Assembly (NCBI RefSeq): GCF_000002595.2
Contig: NC_057015.1
Coordinates: 9,315,442-9,379,441 of the forward strand
Direction of reading: 5' to 3'
DNA from: Chlamydomonas reinhardtii
Taxonomy: Eukaryota > Chlorophyta > Chlorophyceae > Chlamydomonadales > Chlamydomonadaceae
DNA length: 64,000 nucleotides
The notes under the pieces were generated by a model. That model was not told the DNA's origin. It did not search any database and was given only the letters and a program-made list of their open reading frames with translations. Positions within the stretch are counted from its first letter, which is position 1. Each line of letters begins with the position of its first letter. The translations under genes and the position numbers were made by a program. Of the stretch, positions 13,853 through 26,706 are shown piece by piece.

Positions 13853-16234
13853 GGTGCCCCGACAGGGCTGCCGTGATGCGGATCCACTGGGGCGATGGCG
13901 GCAGGCGCGCATGAAGGGGCCGCCAGGGACTTGCGGAGTTGCAGACCGGCAGCAGGTGTTGTGTGGCGCGCACGCGAGTGTTGGGTGTTGCTGTGCGCGT
14001 GTTGGGGTTCCGGGCAGGGTCGGCCCAGCGATCGGCCTGCCTAGGCTGAGTATGGCGCCGTGGGAGGAAGCGGCGCCGGAGCCGGAGCCGTGCTGTTGCC
14101 ACCGCCTTGCCCAGCGATGCCCCTGGCCTGTCCAGTATTTGTATCGGAGTCATGTTGTATGGTAGGTGGAGTGTACGGCATGACAGCACGTGGCGGCGTG
14201 CACCGGGCGAGTGCAACTGCATAATAAAGATGCTGGCGTGGTGAAGTGATTGGCGCAAGGCCCGAGGACGCTGGTCCTCCACTCCTCCATGCATCCCACG
14301 ATGCCCTGTGCAACCACACGCGTATCACAGCGCCCCATGGCTGCCTGCTCCGGCTCTGCCGCGCGCCAGGATTTGGGGCACCGGGGGCGCCACCAGCTGC
14401 GCTGCCTGAAGCTGCACATGCCACCACCCAGACTGCAGGGCTGAGACGGCGGAGGTGGCCGTGCCAAGGCCAAAGCCCAAAGGGGACTAGGGCCCAAGGG
14501 GACTAGGCCTCTAGAAGCGTTTACAAATGCGCTGCCGGAGTGCGGCGCCTCGGGGCGCTGCAGTGCGTCGGCAAGCGCTGATAGCCCGCTCGACTCACTA
14601 ACAAGGTAATACGGTGGTCGCAACAACCTCGCAAACAGACATACCCCAGCAGTAGAATAACCCGCCGGCCCGCAACGGCGGCGCTTCCTCCACACCGGAC
14701 TGGCGGCGCCGCAAGCCACCCCTGCCTCAGCCGCAGCAGACGCCTGCAGACGCTAGGTTGTCGCCACGCCCCCGCTAAAGCAGGAAGCCTAGGAACAAAT
14801 CAAGCCCCGCAGGACCGAAACAACGCACCCACTCGCCGATAGCAGTTTGCGACACTCCTTGCGTGCTAGTATGCTAGCCTCCAATAAACGGTCGCCACGA
14901 GCCGAGCCCCAGTTTCCTTCCCAAAATGATTCACCGCCCTACACACCACACCAAGAGTGAGAGCACCGAGCCATGAAGGACCGATACGAGCCCCAGCACC
15001 TCCGAAAAGCCGAATACCGAGCCGAAATCCAACCGTACCCGAAACTTGCGAAATCGAGGCAAGGTGATGGGAGCCGCCAACACTACGGTACATCGATCAC
15101 GCACACGCGCTCCAGCCAACCACTTCGTGAGCTTCTAGTTCAGCAAGCTTCAGCAACAAGCAAGTCAGCAACAAGCACTAGAACCCAATAACCCTCACGC
15201 ACACACGGAGGCGCCCCCGCTTCACACCGGCGGGGAGCTAAGCCTCCTCATACCCACTCTGCCGATCACTCCGCCTTTCAGCCGTGCCGAATGTTCCCTC
15301 TCGTGCACTGACCGTCACTCGGCCCGGCAATTGTAAAACACTGCTCCAGCCTGCTGCCCCCTTGATTGCTCGCTAATTTCCAACGTCTTCTTCGTCTCCA
15401 GTAGTGTGATCGCCGCTTTTCAATAGTCACCAGCCTGCACCTTCGATGACCGTCGCCAAGAACGAAAGCGCAAATTGCACCACGAGCAAGCAACTTTCCC
15501 TCTTGAAGAAACGAAAAAGCACATGATAAGTACTGCTACGGTGATGATGGACGGAAAGATAAGAAAGGCACGGCCGACCCCCTTGGTGTGTTTGTGCATC
15601 CGAAGGCTTCATGCAGTGTATGTGTGTATGTGCGTTCACGCAGCCACACACTCCAAAGCCGTAAGGGCGAAAGCAGTGCAGGCGACGCTGCGGCATACGT
15701 TCTTCGTAACACCGCGTCCGCTCATCACACCGACGACCTGAAATCCCCAGTACACAATAAGATCTCTCCCAACCTGCTCCCTGGACGCCACACGCCGCGG
15801 CAGCATCTACCCTCTGTATCGCCTGCGGCCCCCACACGCCGACACGCTCACACCCACACACGCCTTGCGTATGTACACGTCCATCGCCTCATCTTCCCCC
15901 GCAACCCCACCCCCGCCTCCGGTCGGGCTTGGTGGTTGAACCGGCTCGGCACCAACCTGGCGGAATATATGACTTTCACACCCTTTCTAATCAATCGCAA
16001 TCCTTCCCCTTTCTGCTCCCTCGAAGCCAAACCGGCGACGCTAAGCAACGGCATTCCCAACCGTCTGGCAGGAGCAGCAGCAGAAGGAGCACGCCCCGCC
16101 GACGGCAACAAACTCCACTTGTAACAAATGCAAACATCTTGTTGGGCGCCTACGTCCCATTTCAAATGGCGCTCCGCAGCAGACCGCAAACGTGGCACAC
16201 AGTAAATGCTCGCGGGTTTGTTTGTGAAGCAAAT

Positions 16235-16520
16235 TTAGCGGACCTGGAAGTTGAGTTTGGAGAGGCCCAGGTAGGAGAGCGCGCGGAAGAAGGCGATGAA
16301 GCCAATCATGATGAGGACCAACCAGCCGCGCATGGAGTAGCTGTGGGGCGGTGGAGGCGGGGGTGGCGGGGGAGAGGGAAGCGGGACGGTAAGTTGGGGA
16401 GGCAGAGGGCGCGTAATGAAGGGGGGTTGCGAGGATAGCCAGTCAGTGGGCGACCCGGCGTGGGGACACATAAATACACACACCCGCAGTACCGCACAGT
16501 GTCGACCCTTTCTCTTTTCC

Positions 16521-16559
<39 letters not shown>

Positions 16560-16586
16560 ACAGACACACACACTTCTGTCCCCGCT

Positions 16587-16635
<49 letters not shown>

Positions 16636-19244
16636 GCACGCACGCACGCATAGGCCCGACTCACTGGTAGTTGAAGGTCTGCTCCACGTACTGCGCCACG
16701 CTCATCCAGTTGCCCGCCGACACCTCGATGAACTCGTTGGTCACGTCGCCCAGCTGCGTGGTGATGCAGCCGTAGATGGAGTAGCTGCGTGTGTGTGGGG
16801 GGGGAGGAGGTGGTCGGGGAGCAGCGGCGTGTGTAGCATGGTGATGGATGGACGGTGTGTGTTTGGGCACTGTGTGTGTGTGTGTGTGTGTGTGTGTTGA
16901 GCGTGTGTGTTTGTGGAGCGTGTGTGGCAAGAGGATGGCGCGAACGGGGTGGGTGGTTGGGTGGGTGGGGGTACAGGCGGCTGCGGCAGAGCCGCAAATC
17001 ACAAGACCACACCTTCCCGCTACACCTTGCATCCGCCACCATCGCCACCACGTGCACCGCTCAGCCCCCCCGCCTCCCGCCCCCCCCCGCTCACGTGGCC
17101 GGGTTGAAGTAGTAGGCCCACAGCCACCAGGGCTTGATGTCCTGTGGGGGCGTGTGTATGGGGGAGGGACGCGGATAGAGGTGGGCATGAGACGAGGGGT
17201 GTCAGGCATGTCCGGACCAGATCGGCGAGACGTTTGAAACACTTTCTGGGGCGCGTGACGGCACGTACCCGCACAGACACTCTCGCTCACACAAACACAC
17301 ACGCGCGCTTCAGTCCACCCATGCACAGCCCCCAAGTACCGCTTTTCCAACCATCTTTGCACCCGCCCCCCCGCCCCCGCCCCTCCCCGTCACGCACGTC
17401 GCGGTAGATGAGGAAGCCGCAGAAGAGGTTCCACAGCAGCACGAACAGGCTGGTGAGCGCGACGCAGGCGGGCATGTTGGGCGTGAGGTTCATGGCGCCC
17501 ATACCCAGGTAGGTGAAGCACTGCAGGTTGAGCCAGATGAACAGCCTGTGTGTGGGGGGGGGGATTGCATTCATGATTAGTTAAGGAAGGGGTAGACGGG
17601 AGGGGGAGAGGGGGAAAGCGTGGGGGGCGGGGTTGGCGGGGGCAGAGATTCCTAGGTCAGCGCAATGGGAACAAGGGACAGCTCCACTCCTGTCCCTTTG
17701 CCAACCTCCTCCCCCCCTCCAACCCACCCAACGCCTGCAGTGCCCCCACCTACCACCCCTCAACAGTCAACACCTAACCCTGGGTTCTGGGTCTTGGGTT
17801 TTTCCTTAGAAACATATTTAACTACCCCTAACCCCACCCCTAAACATATCCCACACACATGCGCCCCACAATCCACCCACCAGAACCACATCGCCTTGGC
17901 GCTGTCGAACTCGAACTGCGTGGTGCTGTACACAATGCACACGTACACCACGCTCTGCACGAACAGGAAGGGCGCCTCCGCAAAGCCCTGCGCCGCCGCA
18001 AACACCAGGCTGCCGTACATGCCGCTGGAGCGCTCGCGGTAGAACACCGCGCGGTCCGAGGCCACCACCGGCATCACCTGAGGGGTGTGTATGTGTGTGG
18101 GGGGTTACATTCATGATTAATTAGGAAGTTGGGGGGGAGTGCGGGGAGGGGTTACGGTACATTCATGATTACAGACGCGAAGTTGCAGTCGGTGTAGGGA
18201 TGGTGAGGAGGTGGGGTGGGTGGGTAGCCGCCCGTGCACGATGGAGTGATAACAAAGCGCAGGAGTTGCCCAGGGGCGAGGGGGCGGAAGAGCAAGGGGG
18301 GAGGGCATGGGCAGCGGCGTTGATAGGGTCCCGCTACGGCGGCGGCGGCTGCGGCGTACTCACGGTGAGGCAGTTGGTCATGGGCAGGAAGAGGCTGGTG
18401 GTGTAGAGGGCGCCCATAATGTCCAGCACACCCAGCAGCGTGGTCCTGGGGGGGCGGAGGATGTAGGCGGGGGTGCAGGTGGGTGTGTTGAGTGGCCTGG
18501 GTCGTGTCTTAGCTTGTTGTCGTGCGTGTCTCTGATTCGGCGCCGCCCGTGCCCCCCGATGTACTTTGAAGTTCCGGGATGGAGTACCCCTCCCTGCCCT
18601 CCACCTCCCTGCCCTCCACCTCCCTGCCGCCCTCCACCCGCCCCCACCTGTTGTCGCCGCGGCCCCAGTACAGGGTGCCCAGCGCCAGCCCCAGCGCAAT
18701 GGTCACCAGCAGCCGCAGCAGGTTGTAGGCGGGCATGCGCCAGTAAGACATCTGACAGGAGGGGGGCGGGCGGGTGGCGGGGGGTAGAGGGTGGGGAGTG
18801 GGTGCATAGTTTTAGAGACGATAAAGTGGAGCACCGGGCACAGAGTCCACCACAGCACTGCCAGTCCAGGGGAGGGGAGCGGGTGATTTCCAAGGCGTGG
18901 GGCAAGGCTGGTGGGGTGGGCGCGACCGACCCCACTGAAAACAGAGGGTGCTGTGCTGCCGCTGCACCCCTTCACACGACCGGAACAGCGACTGCCGCCC
19001 ACATCCCCACTCCACCCCGCCCGCCCCCGCAACCATCCCCACTTCTCCCCTCCCAACTCCAACCCAACCCCACTTCTCCCCCTCCCGCCCAGTCCCCCCA
19101 CAACCCCCCGCTCACCAGGCCGCGGTGCGACAGCAGCACGAACTGGCGCCACACCGGCTGTGCGAAGCGCCGCTGCGCCTCCGCGGCCTCTGCCGCCGCA
19201 GCCGCCGCCAGGTCGCCGCCGTCGCCGCCGGTCTCGGCGTCGCC

Positions 19245-19275
<31 letters not shown>

Positions 19276-21556
19276 GCAGCGCGCCCTGCCGGCGGGCTGC
19301 TGCCGCCGACCATGTAGGACTGCAGGCGCCGCTCGGCCTCACTGCGGGTGAGCACACGAGCGAGCGAGAACACGAGCGCAGTCAGCAGGGAAATACGAAG
19401 GAAATATTGGAACATGACCGACCATTCGATGCCACAGAGTACATAGTCTACAAGCGAGACGCTGACACGCGTGCAACAACGCTGCGAGCACCAAGCCCCC
19501 CTAACCACCCATCCCCCTAACACGCCCCGTATACGACCAGCCGATGTGCACCGCCCACGACCCTGCTGCCGCCCAGTCCACCTCAGCTCCCCATCCCCAT
19601 CCCAGCAGCTGCCCCCTGCCCCCTGCGGCCTGTCTGGCTGGGTCTTGGTTTAGTGGGGTTTGCCCCCCCCCACACACACAACCAGCTCCACACTCACGCG
19701 GCCTCGGCGCTGGCCGCCCAGCGCTCCGCAAAGTCCATCCCCAGCTGCCGCTCCGCCGCGGGGCTGGTCACCTCCAGCATCCAGTCAGCCGGGTTCAGCA
19801 GCTGCTGGTAGCTGCGGGGGGAGGGGGGGAGGCCGTGCACATGGATGACTAGAGTCAGTGATTACTCGTTAGAGCACAAAGGAAAAGACACAGCACAAAG
19901 ACGTAGTGTTTGGGGGTCTGTGTGTTCTGGCAGAGTTGGATTCCGCGCCCCCGCTCTCACCGCGGCACGCCCGGCACGCCCTCCAGGTAGGAGATCAGCC
20001 GCGCCTGCTGCCCGCCGCCGCCACCTCCAGGGCCGCCGCCCGCCGCCGGCACCACCGCCTGGCCGCCGACGGCCTTGCCGGGGCCGTAGCCCAGCGCGCC
20101 GTTGTAGATGATGCGGCCGCCGGGCTTGAGCAGCAGCAGCCTGCGTGTGTGAGCGAGCGGGAGATAAGAAAGGAGTGAGACAAAGGAGTGAGAGAAGGAG
20201 TAACGCGCATCATGCCGGCACGCCTCCCGCAAGTGCCCCCGCAACCACAAGGCCCCTACAAAAGCCCACTGAGCCCCTTACACCAAGCCCCCGCGGGCCC
20301 ACAACGCGGCAGGCCTGCATCGTCTCCCACCTCCACACCGGCCCGTCCCCGCCCCCGCCGCCGCCCCCGCTGCCACCGCGCCGCGGTTCCAGACTTGCTC
20401 GTGTTTCGTTGCAACATGCCAACCCCCCTCCGCCCCTGCCCCCCTGCCCTCACTGCCCCTGCCCCCCCACTGGCCCCTTCACTCACTCGTCGAAGAAGTC
20501 CATGATCTCGCGGTTGGGCTGGTGGATGGTGCACACCACGGTGCGCCCGGTGGCGGCGGTGTTGCGCACGGCGCGCATCACCATGCCGGCGGCGCGCGCG
20601 TCCAGACCCGTGGTGGGCTCGTCCTGTGCGGGTGGGTATGTGTGTGTGTGGGTGTGGGGAAGTTGTAAGTACCAGCCCAATCCAAACCAATCCAAGCGAC
20701 CCTGCCCCCGCTACAGGCGCCCAAAACAGCACGCACCCACCCCACCCACGTCCGACCCCAATCCCCGCCCCCAACTACACTCAGCCTCTGCCCCCCTCCA
20801 CACACACACATACACATGCCCTCGCATCACCCCTCCCGCCCTCACATCCCTCCCTCCCCCCCGCACCAGGAACACGATGGAGGGGTTGGCCACCAGCTCG
20901 CACGCAATGGTCAGCCGCTTGCGCGCCTCGGTACTCAGGCCGCCGCCGCCGCCGCCGCCGTAGCCCACCGTGTGCTGCGCCAGAGGCCCCAGCTCCACCA
21001 CCTGGGGGCAGGAGGAGGAGGGGGAGGGGAAGGGAGGGGAGGGTGAGGGGAGGGGAGGGGAAGAGAGGGGAGGGGTTGCAGGGATGTTTGGAAAAGCGGT
21101 ACAGGATGCACTGAAGACTGCAGACGAAGTCGTTACCACATGAGCGGCCGTGGGGTGGGGCCGGCGCGCAGTTGAGGGGAGCGGAGGTTGCACCAGTACG
21201 GTACGGTCCGGATGCTGTAGCCACCCGGCTCACACTGTCAGGCCCCCCGCAACTTCAGTCAGCTGCATCCCAGCACTGCCCCATCACATGCCACAAACCC
21301 CCTCCCACCGGGCACCACCCCATGTCTTCCCTCCACCCTTGCCTAGCCGCCCCCACTCCCCCCCCTTTAAACTGGTATTTATAACCACCCTTCAATCCTC
21401 AACCCCCTCCCCACCCCTCCTCCTCCCCTCCACCCACCTGCATGACCTCCTCCACATAGGCCCGGATGGCGGCGCCCGCCAGCACCCCGGGCGGCACACG
21501 CAGCCGCGCACTGAACAGCAGCGCCTCAAGCACCGTGGCCTGTGTGTGTGTGTGGC

Positions 21557-21599
<43 letters not shown>

Positions 21600-24135
21600 C
21601 GGTGGGTGGGGGCAGCAGTTGCATGCGTGACCATTTAAAGAAGTGGTAGATCGGAGGCACTCGTGGCGTTGTGGTGAAGGGGTACTGGGTCGGTTTGAGT
21701 GGTGGAAGAAAGATGGGTGGGGGGAGGGGGCTCCAGGTGCGGTTTCCGGCGTTTCAAACACCCACACGCACGCACCTGGGGGTTGTGCGCGTCGAACTGC
21801 TCCACGTATCCCATCTGGCGCGCAAAGGTGCCCATGTGCTTGGGCGCGCCGTTCACCACCTGCCGCCCCTCTGCGCGGCCGCCGGTCTTGCGACCCGCCA
21901 GCACGTCCATCAGAGTGGTCTTGCCCGCGCCGCTGGCGCCCATCAGCGACGTCAGCACGCCCGGCAGGAACACGCCGCTCACGCCATTGAGCAGCTGCAG
22001 CTCGCCTGTGCGCGCGTTTGAGTATATTTTGTAAGTTGTGTGTTTGCGGTGTTGGGAACACTGTGTAAAACGGATTCCTGCCAGGCTGCGTGTCAGGCTA
22101 CACAAAACTGTGCATGTAATTATTTGGTCAAAATTCCAAAACCTGGTCCCCACGCCCCAAGCCCCCGCAACTCCCACACAACGCGCCCCTGCTGCTGCTG
22201 CTGCTGCTCACCGGTGCCCTTGGGGTTTGGAACGAAGTAGTTGACGCCCTCAAAGGCAAACACCACCGGCCGAAACGACAGGTTGGTGCCGCCGCCGCTG
22301 TGCGCCGTCACAGCAACAGCGCCGCCCTTGCCGTCGACAGCGCCAGCGCCACTGCCGCTGCCGCTGCTGCGCTTGGTACCGACGTGCATTACCACCTCGC
22401 CGGCGGCGGCGGCAATGGCGGCGGAGCCGCTGGTGGGCGGGCTGCCGGCGCCGCCGCTGTGAGCCGAGCTGCCTGAGGCAGGGGAGGCGGCGGCGGCGGC
22501 GGCGACGGCGGGGGAGAGCTCGATGGCGGGCACGGCGGCGGGGGCGGGGCCGGTGGCGGCGGGCTCGGGGGCCAGAGCCGCGGTGGTGTGAGTGTGGTTG
22601 CTGGAGAGGCCGGTGGCGGTGCGGGGCAGGGCGGAGGTGTCCAGGCGCAGCAGGTGGGGCGGAGTCACCAGCTCGTCCTCCTCGCCGGGGGGAGGCCGAT
22701 AGCCGGAGGGGGCTGCGGGGCGGGGGACACACATGGGTGGAAGCGGTACAGAGTGCACTAAGTAAGAGGTGAGGGGAGTTGTGTAGTTGGGCGGCGGGGC
22801 AGGCAGCTGTGTGTACCATGCCCAGTATGTGGGGTGCACATGGGTTGCTTTGCATCGCCCTCCTTTCTCAGCCCCCTCCCTCCGTCTCCCTCCCCCTTCT
22901 CCTTCCCCCCCTCCAACACGACCCCCTAAACACACGCCACTCCCTCCACCTCCACCTCCCACCCCCACACTCTGATACACTCACGCGGCATGTAGGTGAG
23001 CGCCAGGATCTGCAGCGCCAGCAGCAGCAGGCTCTCGCCCACCACCGCGCCCAGGCCCGCCCACACCCACTTCCAGCTGGTGTAGAAGCCGCGAGACAGC
23101 AGCGCGTACTGGGGGGGGAGCAGGAGGGGTGGTAGGGTGGGTGCGTTGAAGCGGGGTTTCTTTAGCTTTTTGATTTTGTGCAGGCACGCAGGCAGGCAGG
23201 TGGAGGTAGGGGGCCTTGGGTGTACCAGAGGTAATCTGGTCTTCCGCTGTGCCTGTATGAGCTCAGTGCTGCAAATGCCTCGTCCCTCCCTCCCAGTCCT
23301 GCCTCCTCCCTCCAGTCCCCACCCCCGCTACACTTGTCTGTACCAATCCTTGCAACCCCCAGTCCTCCCCACAGTCCTCCCCACAGTCCCCCCCCAGTCC
23401 TCCCCCGCCCTCCCCCCCCAGTCCTCACCTCGCCCATGCTCATGTCCGGCTGGTCGTACTCGGCTGCCGAGGTGGAGCCCCAGTGCGGCGCCGTCAGCTC
23501 CGACACAGCCATGGCGCGCAGCACCCAGGCCATGGGGTTGATCCAGTAGAACCAGATCCACCAGCCGGGGATGGAGGCTGCGGGCGCGGGGAAAGAAGGG
23601 GGGGGTCACATTCATGAGTAGTTGTGGAAGGGGGGAGGCGTGTGCACAAGCTCAAGAGTTTTGAAAGGGACGGAGGAGGTGTGAGTGCGTTTACATGTAT
23701 TACTGATCGTCAAGTGCAGTTGCTGGCGCAGTGGCGCTCGTGGTTACTCAGGGCGCACATTGAGGCGAAGTCGAGCACCATGTGTGGATTGGGATCTTTT
23801 GGAAGGGGTTTATGCTGCCGGCCGCCGCTGCTACCACTACCACTGCTGCTACGGCTTACTGCCGGGGCCACTCACTGCGCGCGATGGGGAATCCGCTGGC
23901 CAGCACCGACAGCATCAGCATGACCGCACCCAGGCCCTGAGGGACGTGTGGTGGTGGTGGGGGTGGTGGTGGGGGCAAGGAGCCGGGTGGGGTGGGTTGG
24001 GGGGCGTGAGTGCGTGTGCCTTGGGAGTGTGAGCGTGTGTGTGCGCATGTGAGGGGCGTTACGAGCACGCACATCCACACGACCCCACACAAACAAACAC
24101 ACATGCACGTTCTGTTTCCCTCTTCAACACACACA

Positions 24136-24176
<41 letters not shown>

Positions 24177-26630
24177 ACAGCAACACACACGCACAGCAAC
24201 ACACACACATAGACACACACACACACACACACAGAGCCATACACACCGCACCTGCGAGATGACCTCGTTGCGGGTGATGGCCCCCAGCAGCTGGAAGATG
24301 GTGACCGAGTAGAAGCCGCCCGCCACCAGGCAGGCAAAGTAGACGAAGAAGCTGGGGGGAGGGCGGTGGGGGTTGGGGGAGAGGGTGGGGTAGAGGGTGA
24401 CGAGGCTGAGATGGAGGGACGACACACCGAGCAACACAAAGACAGGATTCGCCCCATACGGCACACCACGGCATGCCCCACTGCCAACATCATCAGTCCC
24501 GGCCCGCCTCCAGTCCGCACCACTCGGGACTCACTCCCCATCTAAACCTCGCTCCTATTCATAAAACAGCCCCCGTTGGCGCCTCTCCTCTCCTCTCCCC
24601 TGCCCTCCCCTTCCCTCCTCTGCCCTGCTCCTCACCGGCCTGCGTCCATGGCGAACCCGGCGCTGAAGTACACCATGACCGCCCACACGGCGCTCTGCAG
24701 CACCAGCTCAGGCAGCCGCATGGCGCAGCAGCCCACCGCGTAGGCCACAGGGCTGCGGGCGGGCAGGGGTTACATTCATGATTAGTTGAGGAAGTGGTAG
24801 ACGGTAGACAATCTTGAGGAACGGGTTCCAGGCATGGCTTGTTGGAAGACGGCACGTCCCGACGTGCTAACACGTCCCGACACGCCACACCCGTCCGACC
24901 AACAGCCCTGCCACACGGCACCCCTCCCAACCCCCCACGTGGCCCCTTCCCCCACCTGTAGAAGCGGTGGTCGCGCTGCTTGTAGAACACGTGCAGGCGC
25001 TGGCAGTAGATGGGCGCGAAGTTGAAACCGCCCTGTACGAGTAAGAGAAACGGTTACGTGTGAAAAACGCCTGCATGGCGCATTGGCACCACGCCCTCCC
25101 CCTCTTCCACCTCCCTCCCCCCACCCCTACACACTGCACAAACCGCCCCACCATACTGAACACCCCCCTCAACCTCACCATGAAAATGGTCATGAGCGAG
25201 AAGAACATGACGCTGAGGAAGAGGTTGGCGTCCGGGAAGGAGCTGGTGCTGAGCTGGATGAAGGTGGTGGACACCAGGAAGGCGGTGAAGGCGATCTGGG
25301 AGGGGTGGGGGGGGAGGAGCGGGGAGGAGGAGGAGAGGGGGTCACATTCATGATCAGCTAAATAAATGGTAGGTGAAAGGCACAGCCGACAACCACAGCG
25401 CGCGCGTATAATCCAGTACTCCCTCGCCCTCAGAAGCCTCACTCGCACCCTCACCCACCCACCCAGCCGCCCACACACACTCCCGCCCTCGCTCGCTGGC
25501 TCGCGCCCCCCACCTGCACGGCTCCCGCGATGAAGAACACCTTGTTGCGTGTGAACAGCAGGAACTCGCGCCGCAGCACCGCGCCCCACATGGCCAGCAG
25601 GCTCAGCTCGTACCTGGCCGGGTGCAAGATGGTGGGCGGGTGGAACGTGGTGAGTGGCGGGTGATGAAGAAGACCCCCCACCCCAGTCCACTCCACCTCA
25701 ACCCCCCCCCACTACCACTGTCGTAACTAACCATGCTTGCAACCCCCCGCTCTCCTCCTCGCTCTATTGCATTGGGTTCGGTTTAGGCTGGGCTACAATC
25801 TACAAAACCCCCGCACCCCCTTCACTTCTTGAATAATCATGAATGTAACACCCGCCCCCACCTGTCCTTGTGCAGCACCATGTGCTGCAGCTGGTGCGAG
25901 GCCGGCGCCGCCGCCAGCGCCCCCGCCAGCCTCTCGCCCGCCCAGCAGCGGTCAAACTCCTGCCTCAGCCGCCGCGGCGACAGCCACTTGTGGCCGCAGG
26001 TGGCGGCCAGGCCGTCGGGCACCCAGTAGCGGCGCTGGTAGGCGGGCGTGGCGGTCACCTCCTGCGGGTGGGGGGGCGGGGCGGGGCGGGGCAGGGTGAG
26101 CAGAGGGTAAGGCAGCGGGGACAGGGAGCAGCAGAGGGTAACGGTAGCGGGCTAAGCAGCAGGCGGATGTGAGGCGTTGCGTGCGGGTCATGGGACGAGG
26201 GGGGGATTCGGGATGGGAAGGGGATCGCGTAGTTCTTGCGTTCTTGCGAGGGGACTTGCATTCAGGTCAGCGCGCGCACGCTCACACAACCGCCCATGCA
26301 CGACAAGACTGATGGCATCGCACTGCGTTAGCTAGTGCCGCGCACGCGCACGCACGCACGCACACGGCGCACCTGCAGGAAGTCTGCGTCTGTCTTGGTG
26401 GGCGGCGGCGCCAGGCCCAGGCGGCTGAAGAAGGGCATGACGTCCTCGCGAGGGCCCAGGAACACCAGCTGGCCGCCACTGCGGGGAGGTGGGATGTGTG
26501 GAGAGGTGTGGGATTGCACTCATGATTGATTCAGACAAAATATATGGGGAGGGGGAGACGCCCAGCTCCCGCCCGCCACTCGTGCGCAGCAACCCATGCC
26601 GTAACCACTGACTTCCACACAGCCAAACCC

Positions 26631-26706
<76 letters not shown>

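Larger units (their letters stand above)
12958..16234. other. convergent intergenic region, no gene recognised
   Basis: About 3.3 kb lie between the stop of the DUF3054-like gene and the 3' end of the ABCG gene on the other strand. The left end holds the 3' UTR with a TGTAA at 13239. A GGT-rich microsatellite lies near 13786-13852. Several overlapping ORFs on both strands are low-complexity and lack splice-consistent partners, so I accept none as genes. Confidence 0.4.

Noticed and set aside
16235-16900. (CA)n region read as protein-coding repeats
   Set aside because: Intronic microsatellite; ABCG exons on either side join in phase without it.
18307-19317. 336-codon plus-strand ORF
   Set aside because: Antisense to ABCG exons 26-28; low-complexity Pro/Ala/Arg.
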